NCBI GenBank assembly: GCA_963774625.1
Contig: CAVZFQ010000015.1
Span: 62,001 to 126,000 of the forward strand
Source: VAXT01 sp963774625
GTDB taxonomy: Bacteria > Actinomycetota > Thermoleophilia > Gaiellales > Gaiellaceae
DNA length: 64,000 bases
Direction: 5' to 3'
Numbering within the stretch: position 1 is the stretch's first letter; every line of letters begins with the position of its first letter. The translations under genes and the position numbers were made by a program. A model generated the notes under the pieces. It worked only from the letters and a program-made list of their open reading frames with translations. It did not search any database and was not told where the DNA came from. Positions 1 to 9,226 of the stretch are shown piece after piece.

Positions 1-630
1 GTTCTCGTCGTCGAAGATCCGGTCGAGCAGATGACGCTTGCTGCCCAGGTAGACGTGCCCGACGTCCGGCTGCGTCTGGAAGACGGCCCGCATCAGGTTC
101 GGGTACTTGGGATCGAGCGCGAGGATCTCCTGGAACTCGTCGAAGATGATTGCGACCCGGCGCTTGCGCTCGGCGGCGAGCTGTCCCGGCAGCGCGAGCA
201 GGTCTTCGATGGTGTCGTCGATTGCCGTGCGGCGGCGGGTCGGCTGGAAGCTGAAACGCAGCGTGCCGTTGGTGTCGACCTCCATCGTCGGCTTCACGCG
301 CAGGTTGCGGAAAAGCGATGCCGCGCGCTCGGCGGCCTCCCCCAGCTCGCTGTCGATGTCCTCATGGATCGTTCGGGCGAGCGAGGCGGCCAGCCGCTCC
401 TTCGTCGGGGTCCGCATGAGGTCGCAGTAGGCGACGAGCACCTGGTCGCGGGCAGCCTTCTTGGCCGCACGGAGAACCAGGGACGACTTCCCGTAGCGCC
501 GAGGCGCGTAGACGAGGACGTCCTGACCGTTTCGCATGTCGGCGACCAGCTCCCGCAGCTCGTCCTCACGATCGGTAAAAGCCCTGTCGAGCGCGAGCGC
601 GCCGAAGGTGAACGGGTTCGTATGGCTCAC
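1..630 (-). CDS. AAA family ATPase, 3' end cut by window edge
   Basis: About 210 codons are visible, reading off the left edge, so the C-terminus is missing. The protein opens MSHTNPFTFGALALD and carries a Walker A loop (APRRYGKSS, near residue 42), a Walker B strand (VAIIFDEFQEI, near residue 165) and a sensor-like HVYLGSKRHLL segment near the cut. This is the layout of the archaeal-type ATPase_2/AAA_14 family, often single proteins of unknown role next to mobile or toxin-like genes. I chose GTG at 630 because no ATG lies in frame upstream. An AT-rich stretch at 632-656 could hold its promoter. It follows the beta-lactamase-like gene by 45 bp on the same strand. Function beyond ATP hydrolysis is not known. 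Confidence 0.75.
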   Translation of the reverse strand, partial: MSHTNPFTFGALALDRAFTDREDELRELVADMRNGQDVLVYAPRRYGKSSLVLRAAKKAARDQVLVAYCDLMRTPTKERLAASLARTIHEDIDSELGEAAERAASLFRNLRVKPTMEVDTNGTLRFSFQPTRRRTAIDDTIEDLLALPGQLAAERKRRVAIIFDEFQEILALDPKYPNLMRAVFQTQPDVGHVYLGSKRHLLDRIFDDEN

Positions 631-675
631 AACATTATGGAACGATACATACGTTGCTCCGCCCGGCTGTCGCCG

Positions 676-1707
676 CTACCGCGGCTGAAGGAGTTGCCCG
701 AAGCGGCTCAGGCCCGCGTAGGCGACCCGACCGGCGAGGACGTCTGACGAGGCGCCGACGCCTCGGGGGTTCCAGGTCAGGACCGTGGCGACGAAGACCC
801 CTCCCGACCAGTAGACGAGGCCGCTGTCATGGCGCGCGACGCCGATCCAGCCCGCCTTGTGGAGCACGGACGCGCCGCTCAGGAACCGGGTCAGGCGCCC
901 CGGCTCGCGCACGTGGGCTAGGACGTACAGGAGATAACGCGCATCGGTCGGCGTGAACTCCCCGCGAAAACGGGCGATGAGCAGGCCCTTCGCAATTGCT
1001 GCGAGATGGAGCTGGCGATCGAGTCGAGCCAGGTCCCAGGCGGTCGTCCGCTTGCCGATGAAGCTCGGCTGTGCCTGTTCGGTCTCGACGATGTAGCCGC
1101 CGTACATGTCCGTGTTCGTGAGCCCGAGCGTGCGCATGGCCGCGTTGACCCTCGCCGAGCCCCCGCTCGTCGAGCCACCGATCTGGACCAGCAGCCTGTT
1201 GGCCGCCTTGCTGTCGGAGTAGATGAGCATTCGCCGGAAGAGGACGTCGGTCTGGGTGCCGGGAGCGGGAACGATGCGGAGCGAGCGCAGGAGCTCGACC
1301 GCGATCGCGACCTTCAGGGTCGAGGCGGCGGGAAAGGGTGCTCGCGCGTTCCACGACGCTCCTCGCCCGGTTCGTATATCCCGGACGAGGATCGCGCATG
1401 TACCTGCAAAGCGTCGGGCCAACGAGCGAACGGCCAGCGACAGCGCGGGATCGTTTCGTTCCTGGGCTCCACCTTGCGTCGCAGCGACTCGAGGGAGCCC
1501 GAACACAGGGCCGACGACAGTGGACGACCGGCGACCGAGATCGTCGAGCGCCGTCACCCGAATCGTGACGTCCCGGCGCGGAAGGTCGACCTCGACGGCG
1601 AACCGCCGGCGGCGAAGCTCTTTCTCGGCGGCGAGCCGCCCGCCGACGAAAACGCGAATACGCTTCGTTCCGGGGGAGACTGTGCCCGAGACGCGGCCGA
1701 AGCTCAC
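676..1707 (-). CDS. Class A beta-lactamase-like serine hydrolase
   Basis: The 343-residue protein has a beta-lactamase2/penicillin-recognising fold. A serine nucleophile sits in STLK (S129-K132), a YSDSKAANRLL segment replaces the SDN loop, and HKAGWIG stands where KTG is expected. An Ig-like N-terminal segment occupies about residues 1-70. Such proteins act outside the membrane on beta-lactams or peptidoglycan peptides; which one cannot be told here. The only standard start is GTG at 1707. The frame stays open upstream and encodes a hydrophobic stretch (FIAALPPPALVAPAP) that looks like the end of a signal peptide, with GAGGTG a few bases before an ATA codon. The true start may therefore be upstream, either non-standard or corrupted. 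Confidence 0.75.
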   Translation of the reverse strand: MSFGRVSGTVSPGTKRIRVFVGGRLAAEKELRRRRFAVEVDLPRRDVTIRVTALDDLGRRSSTVVGPVFGLPRVAATQGGAQERNDPALSLAVRSLARRFAGTCAILVRDIRTGRGASWNARAPFPAASTLKVAIAVELLRSLRIVPAPGTQTDVLFRRMLIYSDSKAANRLLVQIGGSTSGGSARVNAAMRTLGLTNTDMYGGYIVETEQAQPSFIGKRTTAWDLARLDRQLHLAAIAKGLLIARFRGEFTPTDARYLLYVLAHVREPGRLTRFLSGASVLHKAGWIGVARHDSGLVYWSGGVFVATVLTWNPRGVGASSDVLAGRVAYAGLSRFGQLLQPR

Positions 1708-1773
1708 CTCATGCGGAGCGGGCGCGACGAGCGCGGGCGGCGGAAGCGCCGCTATGAAAGCGGCACCTCGTGA

Positions 1774-2016
1774 CTAGCGGCGGCTGGAGCGACGCCGTGC
1801 GCGCCGAGGATTGTCGTCCTCGACGACCGATACGTCGCGCGCCGCGGGCTCGTCGCCGTCGCTCAGGCTGAACTCCACCTCGAGCCCGTTACAGCGCCCC
1901 ACCGGTGCCTGTCCGGGAAGAAAATTGTCCCGCAGAACCTGCACGCGCTCACCTTCGTCGGACCTGATGTAACCGACATCCTTCTCCTCATTGAAGTAGA
2001 TCATCGTCCCGCGCAT
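1774..2016 (-). CDS. Cold-shock-domain protein
   Basis: An 80-residue single-domain protein. MRGTMIYFNEEKDVGYI matches the first strands of CspA-type domains (normally GTVKWFN..KGFGFI), followed by a five-stranded barrel's worth of sequence and a basic RRARRRSSRR tail. It probably binds single-stranded RNA or DNA as an RNA chaperone. The ATG at 2016 is chosen because GAGGAG lies about 9 bases upstream and the domain begins right there. It sits directly downstream of the DEAD-box helicase on the same strand, a common pairing of two RNA-remodelling proteins. The aromatic RNA-binding positions are only partly kept (YF and Y in place of WF and F). Confidence 0.8.
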   Translation of the reverse strand: MRGTMIYFNEEKDVGYIRSDEGERVQVLRDNFLPGQAPVGRCNGLEVEFSLSDGDEPAARDVSVVEDDNPRRARRRSSRR

Positions 2017-2048
2017 ACGTTTCGTCTCCTCTCGAATCGTGGTCACCC

Positions 2049-3271
2049 CTACCACTTCGACCGGCGGCCCCGCCGGCTCGTGTACACGCGCTTCATAGGC
2101 GCGGTTCGCATCCCTCCGTTTTCGAACTGCTCCCGGTGCCCAAGGCGGGCCGCTACGCGGCTGACGTCGCCTTGCTGCTCAGGTGTAACGAACGTGACGC
2201 CGCTGCCTGTTCGGCCTGCGCGCCCCGTTCGGCCGACACGGTGAACGTACCCCTTGTCGTCCTCAGGTGGATCGAAGTTGATGACGTGCGTGATGTCGAC
2301 GAGGTCGAGGCCGCGCGCGGCGACGTCGGTCGCCACGAGCGTCTTGACCTTCCCCGAGCGAAAACGCTCGAGCGCTCGCTCGCGCGCAGACTGCGTCATG
2401 TCGCCGTGCAGCGCGATGGCCGCCACGTCGTGACGAGCCAGGCGCTTGGCGAGCCGGTCGGCGCCGCGCTTCGTCCGGACGAAGACCAGCGCGAGACCGC
2501 GCTCGGCTTCGAGCTCCTTGATCAAACGCTCGACCTTGTCCTCGGCCGTCACCGACTCGAAACGATGCTCGACGTCGGCCTCGTTCCTGTCGGGAATGCC
2601 CTCGGACTCGAAGCGCGACGGGTTCTTCGTGAACGAACGAGCCAGGTCGCCGACCTCGCCGTCGAGCGTCGCCGAGAAGAGCATCGTCTGGCGGTCTCGC
2701 CGGAAGCTTCCGGACGATCCGCTCGACCTGCGGCTTGAAGCCCATGTCGAGCATCCGGTCGGCCTCGTCGAGGACGAGCGTGCGAATGTTGGAGAGCGTG
2801 AGCATCCTGCGCTCGACGAGGTCCGTGAGCCTGCCGGGCGTGGCGATGAGGATGTGCGCTCCTTTGGCTCGCTTCGCCTGGGCGTGGAGCGGTGCACCGC
2901 CGTAGACGGCAGCGACGCGCAGGCCCATGGGCCGGCAAGCGCAGCGCACTCTCCGGCGACCTGAGAGGCGAGCTCACGCGTCGGCACGAGCACGAGAGCC
3001 GACGGCGTCTGGGACTTTGGATCTGTGCGCTCGACGAGCGGGACGGCGAAGGCGATGGTCTTGCCCGAGCCTGTAGGGGCTTTCGCAAGACGTCGACGCC
3101 TGCGATCGCCTCCGGAATCACGAGCTCCTGGATCGCGAACGGCGACTCCATGCCGCGCGCAGCAAGCGCTTCCGCAACACGTGGGCTTGCGCCGAGCGCG
3201 CTAAAAGATTGATTGGAAATACTGATCACTCCTCTTGACTGATGGACGAGACCGATACCGCTCGAAACCAT
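2049..3271 (-). CDS. DEAD-box RNA helicase, three frameshifts
   Basis: All parts of an ATP-dependent RNA helicase of the RhlE/CsdA type are present but in three reading frames. They are the Q-motif region (FSALGASPRVAEALAARG), motif I (PTGSGKT), PTRELA, GG and TPGR, LDEADRMLDMGF, SAT, then the helicase C lobe with VATDVAARGLD and HRVGRTGRAGR. Single-base corrections near 3082, 2931 and 2698 join them into one protein of about 400 residues. Either it is a decaying gene or, more likely given similar breaks elsewhere in the window, these are sequencing errors. The start is unclear: ATG at 3271, or an ATT eight bases after AGAGGAG near 3230. The cold-shock gene follows. Confidence 0.8.
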
Positions 3272-3420
3272 CTAAGGAGTGCGAGAAGCTTCCGTCTCAC
3301 GGGGCGGCTAGGTGCCGTCCCTTGGATATAGCGTAGCAGAAACGCTGCAAAACGCCGTCTTTGCAACTCCTAGGAAGATCGGCACGCACATCGATCCGCT
3401 TTAGCATCCTGAGCTCGACC

Positions 3421-4464
3421 ATGCGCGCTCGCCGCTCGATCACCGTCGTTGGCTGCCATGCGGGGGGCGAGATCGGCAACGTGATCGTGGGCGGGGTGCT
3501 GCCGCCCACGGGCTCGACAGTCTTCGAGCAGATGCAGACGCTTCGCGACGAGGGCGACGGTCTCCGGCGCCTGCTGCTCCGCGAGCCTCGGGGCAGCGTC
3601 GCCTGCCACGCGAACCTCGTCGTTCCGGCGACGCGTGACGACTGCGACGCCGGCTTCATCATCATGGAGCCGACCGAATATCCGGCCATGTCAGGCTCGA
3701 ACACGATCTGCACGGTGACCGTGCTGTTGGAGACCGGGATGATCGCGATGCAGGAGCCTGAGACCGTCGTCCGGCTCGAGGCCCCGGGCGGAGTCGTGGA
3801 GGCCCGCGCGAGGTGCCGCGAGGGGCGCTGCGAGAGCGTCGAGTTCACGAACGTCCCGTGCTTCGTGGAGCAGCTCGACGCTCAGCTCGAGGTGGAGGAG
3901 CTGGGCACGCTGAACGTCGACGTTGCCTACGGGGGGATGTGGTACGCGATCGCCGATGCGAACGCGCTCGGGTTCGCAATCGAGCCCGAGGAGGCGTTCG
4001 ACCTTTCGCTCGCCGGTGAGCTGATCCGCGCCGCCGCACGCGAGCAGCTGACCTGCGTGCATCCGGAGAACCCGGAGATCGCAGGCGTGAGCATCGTCCA
4101 GATCGCCGCGCCGTGGCAGGGCGTCGGCCAGGTGACGCGGAACGCGGTCGTAGTCGCGCCGGGCAGGCTGGATCGCTCGGCGACCGGCACCGGCCTCTCG
4201 GCGCGCCTGGCCGTCCTGCATGCGCGCGGCTTGATGAAGGTCGGCGACTCGATGACCCACGCGTCCGCGATCGGCTCGACGTTCGAGGGGCGGATCGTGG
4301 AGGAGACCCGGGTCGGCGACCGAGACGCGATCGTGCCGGCGATCCGCGGCAGCGCCTGGATCACGGGCATCTGGCAGGTGCTCGTCGACCCGACCGACCC
4401 GTACCCCGAGGGCTACCTCCTCTCCGACACCTGGGGCGTCAGCGGGCTCGACACACAGACCTAA
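3421..4464 (+). CDS. Proline racemase-family enzyme with Ser/Thr active site
   Basis: This 347-residue protein belongs to the proline racemase superfamily (proline racemase, 4-hydroxyproline 2-epimerase, trans-3-hydroxyproline dehydratase). The two catalytic positions are readable. The first, normally MCGH, is MSGSNTI (Ser for Cys, and the His also lost). The second, normally SPCGTGTSA, is SATGTGLSA (Thr for Cys). In this family Thr at the second site is associated with dehydratase rather than racemase chemistry, so a dehydratase or hydratase-type reaction on a hydroxyproline-like substrate is my inference. The ATG at 3421 begins MRARRSITVVGCHAGGEIG, the usual N-terminus. Its stop overlaps the stop of the convergent dipeptidase gene. 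Confidence 0.85.
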   Translation: MRARRSITVVGCHAGGEIGNVIVGGVLPPTGSTVFEQMQTLRDEGDGLRRLLLREPRGSVACHANLVVPATRDDCDAGFIIMEPTEYPAMSGSNTICTVTVLLETGMIAMQEPETVVRLEAPGGVVEARARCREGRCESVEFTNVPCFVEQLDAQLEVEELGTLNVDVAYGGMWYAIADANALGFAIEPEEAFDLSLAGELIRAAAREQLTCVHPENPEIAGVSIVQIAAPWQGVGQVTRNAVVVAPGRLDRSATGTGLSARLAVLHARGLMKVGDSMTHASAIGSTFEGRIVEETRVGDRDAIVPAIRGSAWITGIWQVLVDPTDPYPEGYLLSDTWGVSGLDTQT

Positions 4465-5452
4465 GGCGGCAGGGCGCGGCCGAGGACGCGCCTGAGGTTG
4501 CCCGACAGGATGCCCTCGAGTGGCTCTCCGTCGTAGCCGCGCACCCGGAGGGCCGCGACCAGCTCCGGGAAGTGCTCGGGCCCGGTGAAATCGCGGAGGC
4601 CGAGCCGCCCCCGCCGGCCTCGCGCGCAGCGACGACGATCGGTAGCAGCTCGTTGCCGAACGCGAGCTCGGACTCGGTCACCTGGTCGATGACGTCGGTA
4701 CCGAAGCCCACGTGCTTGGCTCCCATCACCTCCACGGCGTGATCGAGGTGGTCGATCAGGCGCTCGATCGACGCATCGCCGCCGACGGTGAGCGCCAGGG
4801 CCATCATCCCGAGGAATCCGTCCCGTTCCGCCAGCGCGGTCAATTGCTCGTCCGAGAGGTTTCGCGGCACGTCGTGGACAGCCCGGCAACACGCATGGCT
4901 GACGATCACCGTCGCCGCCGGCGCGCGCTCGAGGATCTCGTTGAACGTCCGCTCGGAGGCGTGGGCGAGATCGATGACCACTCCGCGAGCGGCCAGGTCG
5001 TCCACCAGCGCACGACCGCGGTCGGTCAGCCCCTGGTCGGGGGCGTCCAGGCCGCCGGCGAAGGCGTTGGGGACGTTGTGGGTGAGCCCGACCATGCGCA
5101 CACCGGCGTCCCAGAAGTGCGCGAAGGCAGACGGATCGTCACCGAGCGCTTCCACGCCTTCCATCGAGAGGAGGAGCCCGATGCGGCCGTCCGCGGCGGC
5201 CAGATCCTCGCGACTCCGAACCTGAAAGGCGACGTCGCCGTTTTCGTCGAACACGCGGCGAAAGGCCACGAGGAGCTCGTCCGCAGCCGCGCGCGTCTTC
5301 TCCACGGGCCCGCCGCCGGTGTAGAGCGCGCAGACCTGCAGGGTCACCCCTCCCGCGCGCAGCTTCGGCAACCAGTGCGACGCGAAGGGATTCGGCTCGT
5401 CGCGGCGCAGGACGAGCTCGAGCAGAAGATCGTTGTGGGCGTCGGCGATCAT
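4461..5452 (-). CDS. Membrane dipeptidase (peptidase M19), one frameshift
   Basis: A renal-dipeptidase-type zinc hydrolase of about 330 residues. It starts MIADAHNDLL, where HxD binds the first zinc. It continues with a bridging Glu in LLSMEGVEAL, a VIDLAHAS segment and VIVSHACCRAVHDVPRN, and a C-terminal HVGFGTDVIDQ. The family cleaves dipeptides, including D-amino-acid dipeptides. The frame breaks in a run of C/G near 4612. The correct C-terminus (FTGPEHFPELVAALRVRGYD onward, ending LGRALPP) is in the neighbouring frame, so one base is missing or extra. It is convergent with the proline racemase-like gene and divergent, 22 bp apart, from the MBL-like gene. Together these suggest amino-acid or peptide catabolism. 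Confidence 0.82.
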
Positions 5453-5474
5453 CGGCTTTGGAAGTATTCGGACC

Positions 5475-6098
5475 GTGACAGACGATGTGCGCGATGTGGC
5501 GACCGGTCTCTGGATCTGGCGCCTGGAGCATCCCGGCTGGGACCCCGAAGCGGGCTGGGAGCCACCGGTGACCTCGACCTGCGTCGAGTCGGGCGGCGAG
5601 GTCGCGCTGCTGGATCCACTCGCGCCGCCCGAAGAATCGGAGGCCTGGGCGCGGCTCGACGCCAACCCGCCGACGCTCGTCGTCATCCTGAAGCCGGATC
5701 ACGTCCGCGACGTCGATCTCTTCGTCCGCCGCTACGACGCACGCGCGTTCGGCCCGTACCTCTTCTGGCCCGGCGACAGGCACGAGACCGAGATCGAGGG
5801 GATCGAACCGGGGACCGAGCTCCCCGGCGGGCTCGTCGCCCTGTACGACGGCCGGGGCCGCAACGAGACCCCGCTCTGGCTCCCGGAGCAGCGAGCCCTC
5901 GTCTTCGCCGACGCCCTGACGGAACGGGACGGCGAGCTTCTGGTTTGGGGGACGCCGTGGCACGAGGAGCGCGTGCTCCCTGCCTTGCGGGCGCTGCTCG
6001 AGCTTCCGTTCGAGCACGTCATCGTCTCGCACGGCGAGCCGGTCCACGACCGCGCCGCGTACGAACGAGCCCTCGAGCTGCCTCCCTGGGTGGAGTAA
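5475..6098 (+). CDS. MBL-fold-like protein lacking the zinc motif
   Basis: A 207-residue soluble protein starting at GTG 5475. Its order of elements resembles short metallo-beta-lactamase-fold hydrolases: a GGEVALLDPL strand, a VVILKPDHVRDVDLF segment where HxHxDH would be, a RALVFADAL strand where VGDAL is usual, and a final VIVSHGEPVHDR. The usual HxHxDH is absent apart from one DH, so it is probably a non-metal or altered member and may not be an active hydrolase. An upstream in-frame start at 5433 is possible but would overlap the divergent dipeptidase start. A small 7-bp stem-loop follows its stop. Confidence 0.55.
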   Translation: MTDDVRDVATGLWIWRLEHPGWDPEAGWEPPVTSTCVESGGEVALLDPLAPPEESEAWARLDANPPTLVVILKPDHVRDVDLFVRRYDARAFGPYLFWPGDRHETEIEGIEPGTELPGGLVALYDGRGRNETPLWLPEQRALVFADALTERDGELLVWGTPWHEERVLPALRALLELPFEHVIVSHGEPVHDRAAYERALELPPWVE

Positions 6099-6114
6099 AA
6101 GGAGGAAAAACCTG

Positions 6115-6133
6115 CTCAGAGCGCTACTCTGAG
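6115..6133. terminator. Perfect 7-bp stem-loop between two + genes
   Basis: CTCAGAG (6115-6121) and CTCTGAG (6127-6133) pair perfectly around CGCTA. It lies 16 bases after the MBL-like stop and 60 bases before the GGDEF/HD-GYP start. A T-run is lacking, so it could equally be an operator or leader hairpin. A second GC hairpin (cgggggcggcccccg) follows near 6161. Confidence 0.35.
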
Positions 6134-6192
6134 TAGAGAATCCCAGACGAGCGACCAACCGGGGGCGGCCCCCGAGCGAAGGAAGGCGGGCC

Positions 6193-7973
6193 GTGCTCCA
6201 GGTCAAGACGAAGGCCGCAACGCAAGACCCCGGGGTGCTTTCGATCGTGCTTCCCGTCACGGTCGGCGCCGCGGTCGCAGTCGCCGCCGCGGCGGCGAGC
6301 CTTGCTGACGAAGGTCTCTCCCCCTCTGCGCTCGCCGGCCTCCTGGCGCTGTTCGCGGCCGCCGCTTTCACCGAGGCCTTTCCGCTTCCGATCCGCGGGA
6401 TCCCGATCGGTCGGACGTCGCTCGCCAGCGTCTTCATCGTCGGCACGATCGTGCTGTACGGATGGGCGGCTGCGACCATCCTCGCTTTCCTCATGCAGCT
6501 GACGGTCGAGGCGGGCCGGCGGCGTCCCCCCGTGCGGGTCGCGTACAACAGCTCCGTCTACGCGCTGGCCGCAGCAGCGGGAGGTGCGGCGGCGACGGCC
6601 ATCGGCCGAATGCCGCTCGACCGCGCGCTGATCGCCACGCCGGCTGCAGCTGCAGCCTTCTACGCGGTCGACCTCGTGCTCGTCGCGCTCGTCGTCGCCC
6701 GCAGCGGCCACGAGCCGTTCGGTGCGCTGCTGAAGCGGACTCTCAGGACGACGAGCCTCCGCTCGCGATCATGATCTCTCTGAGCGTCGTCCTCGTCGTC
6801 CTGTGGGACCGATCACCGTTCCTCATCGCCGCGCTGTTCGGCCCGCTCGTCGCCTTCGACCTTTACCGGCGCTCGCAGCTGCGGGCACTCGAGGCCATGC
6901 GCGCCGCCGTCACCGATCCGCTCACCGGCGTGGGCAATCGCCGCCGGTTCGACGAGCGCCTCAACGACGAGGTGCCGCCGAGCAAGCGCGGCTCTCCGGT
7001 CAGCGTGTGCCTCCTCGACGTCGACGACCTCAAGAACATCAACGACCGTCATGGGCACCCGGTCGGCGACCTCGTGCTCGCAGCCGTCGGCGCGCGCCTC
7101 GCGTCGAGCGGCGAGGCGTTCCGGCTCGGGGGCGACGAGTTCGCGCTACTCCTGCCCGATGTCGAGCCGGAACAGGCACGGCTCCTGGTCGAGCTCGTGC
7201 TCGTCGACCTCGCCCTGGAGGTGGCCTCGACGAGCCCATCAAGGTCTCGGGGGGAATCGCGGCCTATCCCCGTGACGACGAGGCGCCCGGAGGCCTCGTC
7301 GATCGCGCCGACGAGGCGCTCTACCAGGCCAAACGGCACGCGCCCGGCAGCGTCTACGTGCGCTCTGACGACGGACTGGGACTGCGCGCCCTCGTCGCGG
7401 ATTCGCCGACCGACCGCGCCACGCGGCTGCAGGCAGCGATGAGCCTTGCCCGCGCGGTTGATTCGCGAGATGAGCCCGGCGGCACTCACTCGCAGTCCGT
7501 CGGCCGGCTCGCGGCCCGAATTGCCGCGCGGCTGGGCTGCGACGTCGACCAGTGCGACCTGATCGCGCTCGCGGGCCGGCTGCACGATCTCGGCAAGGTC
7601 GCGATCCCCGACGAGCTCCTCGAGAAGCCGGGCCCGCTCGCGCCCGACGAACTACGGGTGCTCGAGCGGCATCCGACCGTCGGCTCGCACATGCTCACCT
7701 CGCTCGGTCTCGGAGCCATGTCGGGCTGGGTCCTCCACCATCACGAGCGCTGGGACGGAACAGGGCTATCCCGAGGGCCTCGCCGGCGAGGAAATCCCCC
7801 TGCCAGCACGAATTCTGGCCACCGCCGACGCCTATGACGTGATGATCTCTCGGAGGCGGATCAGCCAGGCGCAGGCAGTGGGCGAGCTCGAGCTAGGGGC
7901 CGGGACGCAGTTCGACCCGACGGTGGTCGCGGCGCTCGTCGCCGAGCTCGGCGACCCGGAATACGACTTGTAA
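6193..7973 (+). CDS. Membrane GGDEF plus HD-GYP c-di-GMP enzyme, three frameshifts
   Basis: A bifunctional second-messenger protein of about 590 residues. An integral-membrane sensor-like region (about 190 residues, several Ala/Val/Leu-rich helices) is followed by a GGDEF domain (DPLTGVGNRR, LLDVDDLKNIND, and the intact signature RLGGDEFALLLPD). It ends with an HD-GYP phosphodiesterase domain (LAGRLHDLGKVAIPDELLEK, LHHHERWDGTGYPEGL, ILATADAYDVM). It should make and/or hydrolyse cyclic di-GMP. The pieces lie in three frames, joined by single-base corrections near 6750, 7225 and 7762. Start GTG 6193 has GGAAGG six bases upstream. The last HD-GYP helices look shortened. Since GGDEF and GYP residues are intact, I expect a working gene behind sequence errors. 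Confidence 0.8.
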
Positions 7974-7977
7974 AGCT

Positions 7978-8006
7978 CCCCTTTTTAGGGGTCCGGGTGC
8001 ACCCGG
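7978..8006 (+). terminator. Short hairpin and 14-bp palindrome after the c-di-GMP gene
   Basis: CCCC (7978-7981) pairs with GGGG (7988-7991) around TTTTTA, starting four bases after the stop. It is followed immediately by the perfect palindrome CCGGGTGCACCCGG at 7993-8006. It probably ends the upstream transcript; the palindrome could also be a protein site. Confidence 0.4.
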
Positions 8007-8055
8007 TTGATCCGATCTCTCCCGGGTCCCCCGTTCAAGTCGACCAGGAGTCCTC

Positions 8056-8133
8056 ATGCTGCAGTTCTGGTTCGCTCGACTCGCGCTCGTTGCCGCTTCC
8101 CTGGCCTGTGCAAGCTGGAAGTGGGGCGGCTAG
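8056..8133 (+). CDS. Possible 25-residue hydrophobic microprotein
   Basis: An AGGAG at 8046-8050 is followed five bases later by an ATG. The ORF encodes 25 residues, starting MLQFWFARLALVAASLACAS and ending WKWGG: a single hydrophobic helix with a LAC segment and an aromatic tail. It lies alone in a stretch of about 340 bases between two larger genes. I do not recognise it. The well-placed ribosome site and the signal-like helix are the only support. The rest of the stretch (8134-8313) has no convincing gene but may hold a decayed copy of the dispersed repeat near 8197-8223. Confidence 0.35.
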   Translation: MLQFWFARLALVAASLACASWKWGG

Positions 8134-8313
8134 CCACCTCATAGAGACCTTCGAACATGACACGGTGAGCCGGGCCTCCACGGTCGGCCTTCGCTCTCCT
8201 CAGGCGAGGGAACGCTGGCCCACCGGAGTGTTTCTCGATCCGACCAAGACCGGCCTGAGCTCGCCGAGAAACAGGGGCGACGGACCTCGATCCGCCGCCC
8301 CGTCGCAGCACGG

Positions 8314-9150
8314 CTACTGCGTCGTCGTTCCCGACACCGTGGCTGGTGCCTTTGCGTGCTCGACCGCCCAGTCGAGGGCGTAGTCGGCGATCTCCTCCCA
8401 GCCGGTCTGCGAGGGCATGAGGTGCGCGCGGCCCTCGTACTCGACGACCTCGGTGATCGTGCCCTCCGCCTTGTAGTGCTTCGCGTTCGAGCGCTGGATC
8501 GACGGGGGCATGAGGTGATCCTCGCTGCCAGAGATGAAGAGCAGCGGCGCCCGGTTGGGGTTCTTGTAGTCCACGTGCGTGTCGTCGGGCCCCGGATGGA
8601 TGTTCGCGAGCGCACTGCTCCAGAAGACGCGGCCCGACGCGGGGATGTGGTAGCGCTCGTAGAGCCTTCGCGCCTCCTCCTCGCTGAACGTGTTCGTGAA
8701 CACGTAGCGCCATTGCTCGAAGGTGAACCCGACGGCCTTGTGCCGGTTGGCGGGGTTCTTGAGGACGGGGAAGCTCGACCTGATCTGTGACAGCGGCACG
8801 CGCTTGACGCCCTCGGTCGGCGCCGAGTTGATCGCGACGCCGGCGGCGCCGTAGCCGCGATCCATCAGCAGCTGCGTGAAGACGCCACCGGCCGAATGAC
8901 CCATCAGGATCGGCGCCGGCTCGATCGGCGAGACGACAGACTCCAGATGCTCGACGACCGCCGGCACCGTGAGGTCCTCGATGGGCGTCGGGTCCGCATT
9001 CAGCGCCTCGACCTCGACCTCGAAGCCGGGGTATGCAGGAGTCAGGACGCGGTAGCCGCGGCTCTCGTAGCGAGCCTTCCAGTCCTCCCAGCTTCGCGGC
9101 GTCACCCAGAAGCCGTGGATGAGCACGATCGTGTCCGGTGTGGCGGCCAT
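8314..9150 (-). CDS. Alpha/beta hydrolase
   Basis: A 278-residue soluble alpha/beta hydrolase. The oxyanion strand is TIVLIHGFWVT, the nucleophile elbow is GHSAGG, the acid is in SGSEDHLM and the catalytic His is in GRAHLMPS. This completes a Ser-Asp-His triad. Substrate is unknown; such proteins include esterases and haloperoxidase-like enzymes. The ATG at 9150 has AAGGAG about seven bases upstream, which decides the start. The gene stands alone: a copy of the dispersed repeat lies 77 bases upstream of the start and a weak copy may lie beyond its 3' end, so it may be one of the repeat-bracketed cassette-like genes. Confidence 0.85.
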   Translation of the reverse strand: MAATPDTIVLIHGFWVTPRSWEDWKARYESRGYRVLTPAYPGFEVEVEALNADPTPIEDLTVPAVVEHLESVVSPIEPAPILMGHSAGGVFTQLLMDRGYGAAGVAINSAPTEGVKRVPLSQIRSSFPVLKNPANRHKAVGFTFEQWRYVFTNTFSEEEARRLYERYHIPASGRVFWSSALANIHPGPDDTHVDYKNPNRAPLLFISGSEDHLMPPSIQRSNAKHYKAEGTITEVVEYEGRAHLMPSQTGWEEIADYALDWAVEHAKAPATVSGTTTQ

Positions 9151-9226
9151 GAACCACTCCTTCCCGTCGGGGTCGGCAGCCACGTTACACCCGCACGGAC
9201 GCGGGCAGGTGCGTTCTCAACGACCC

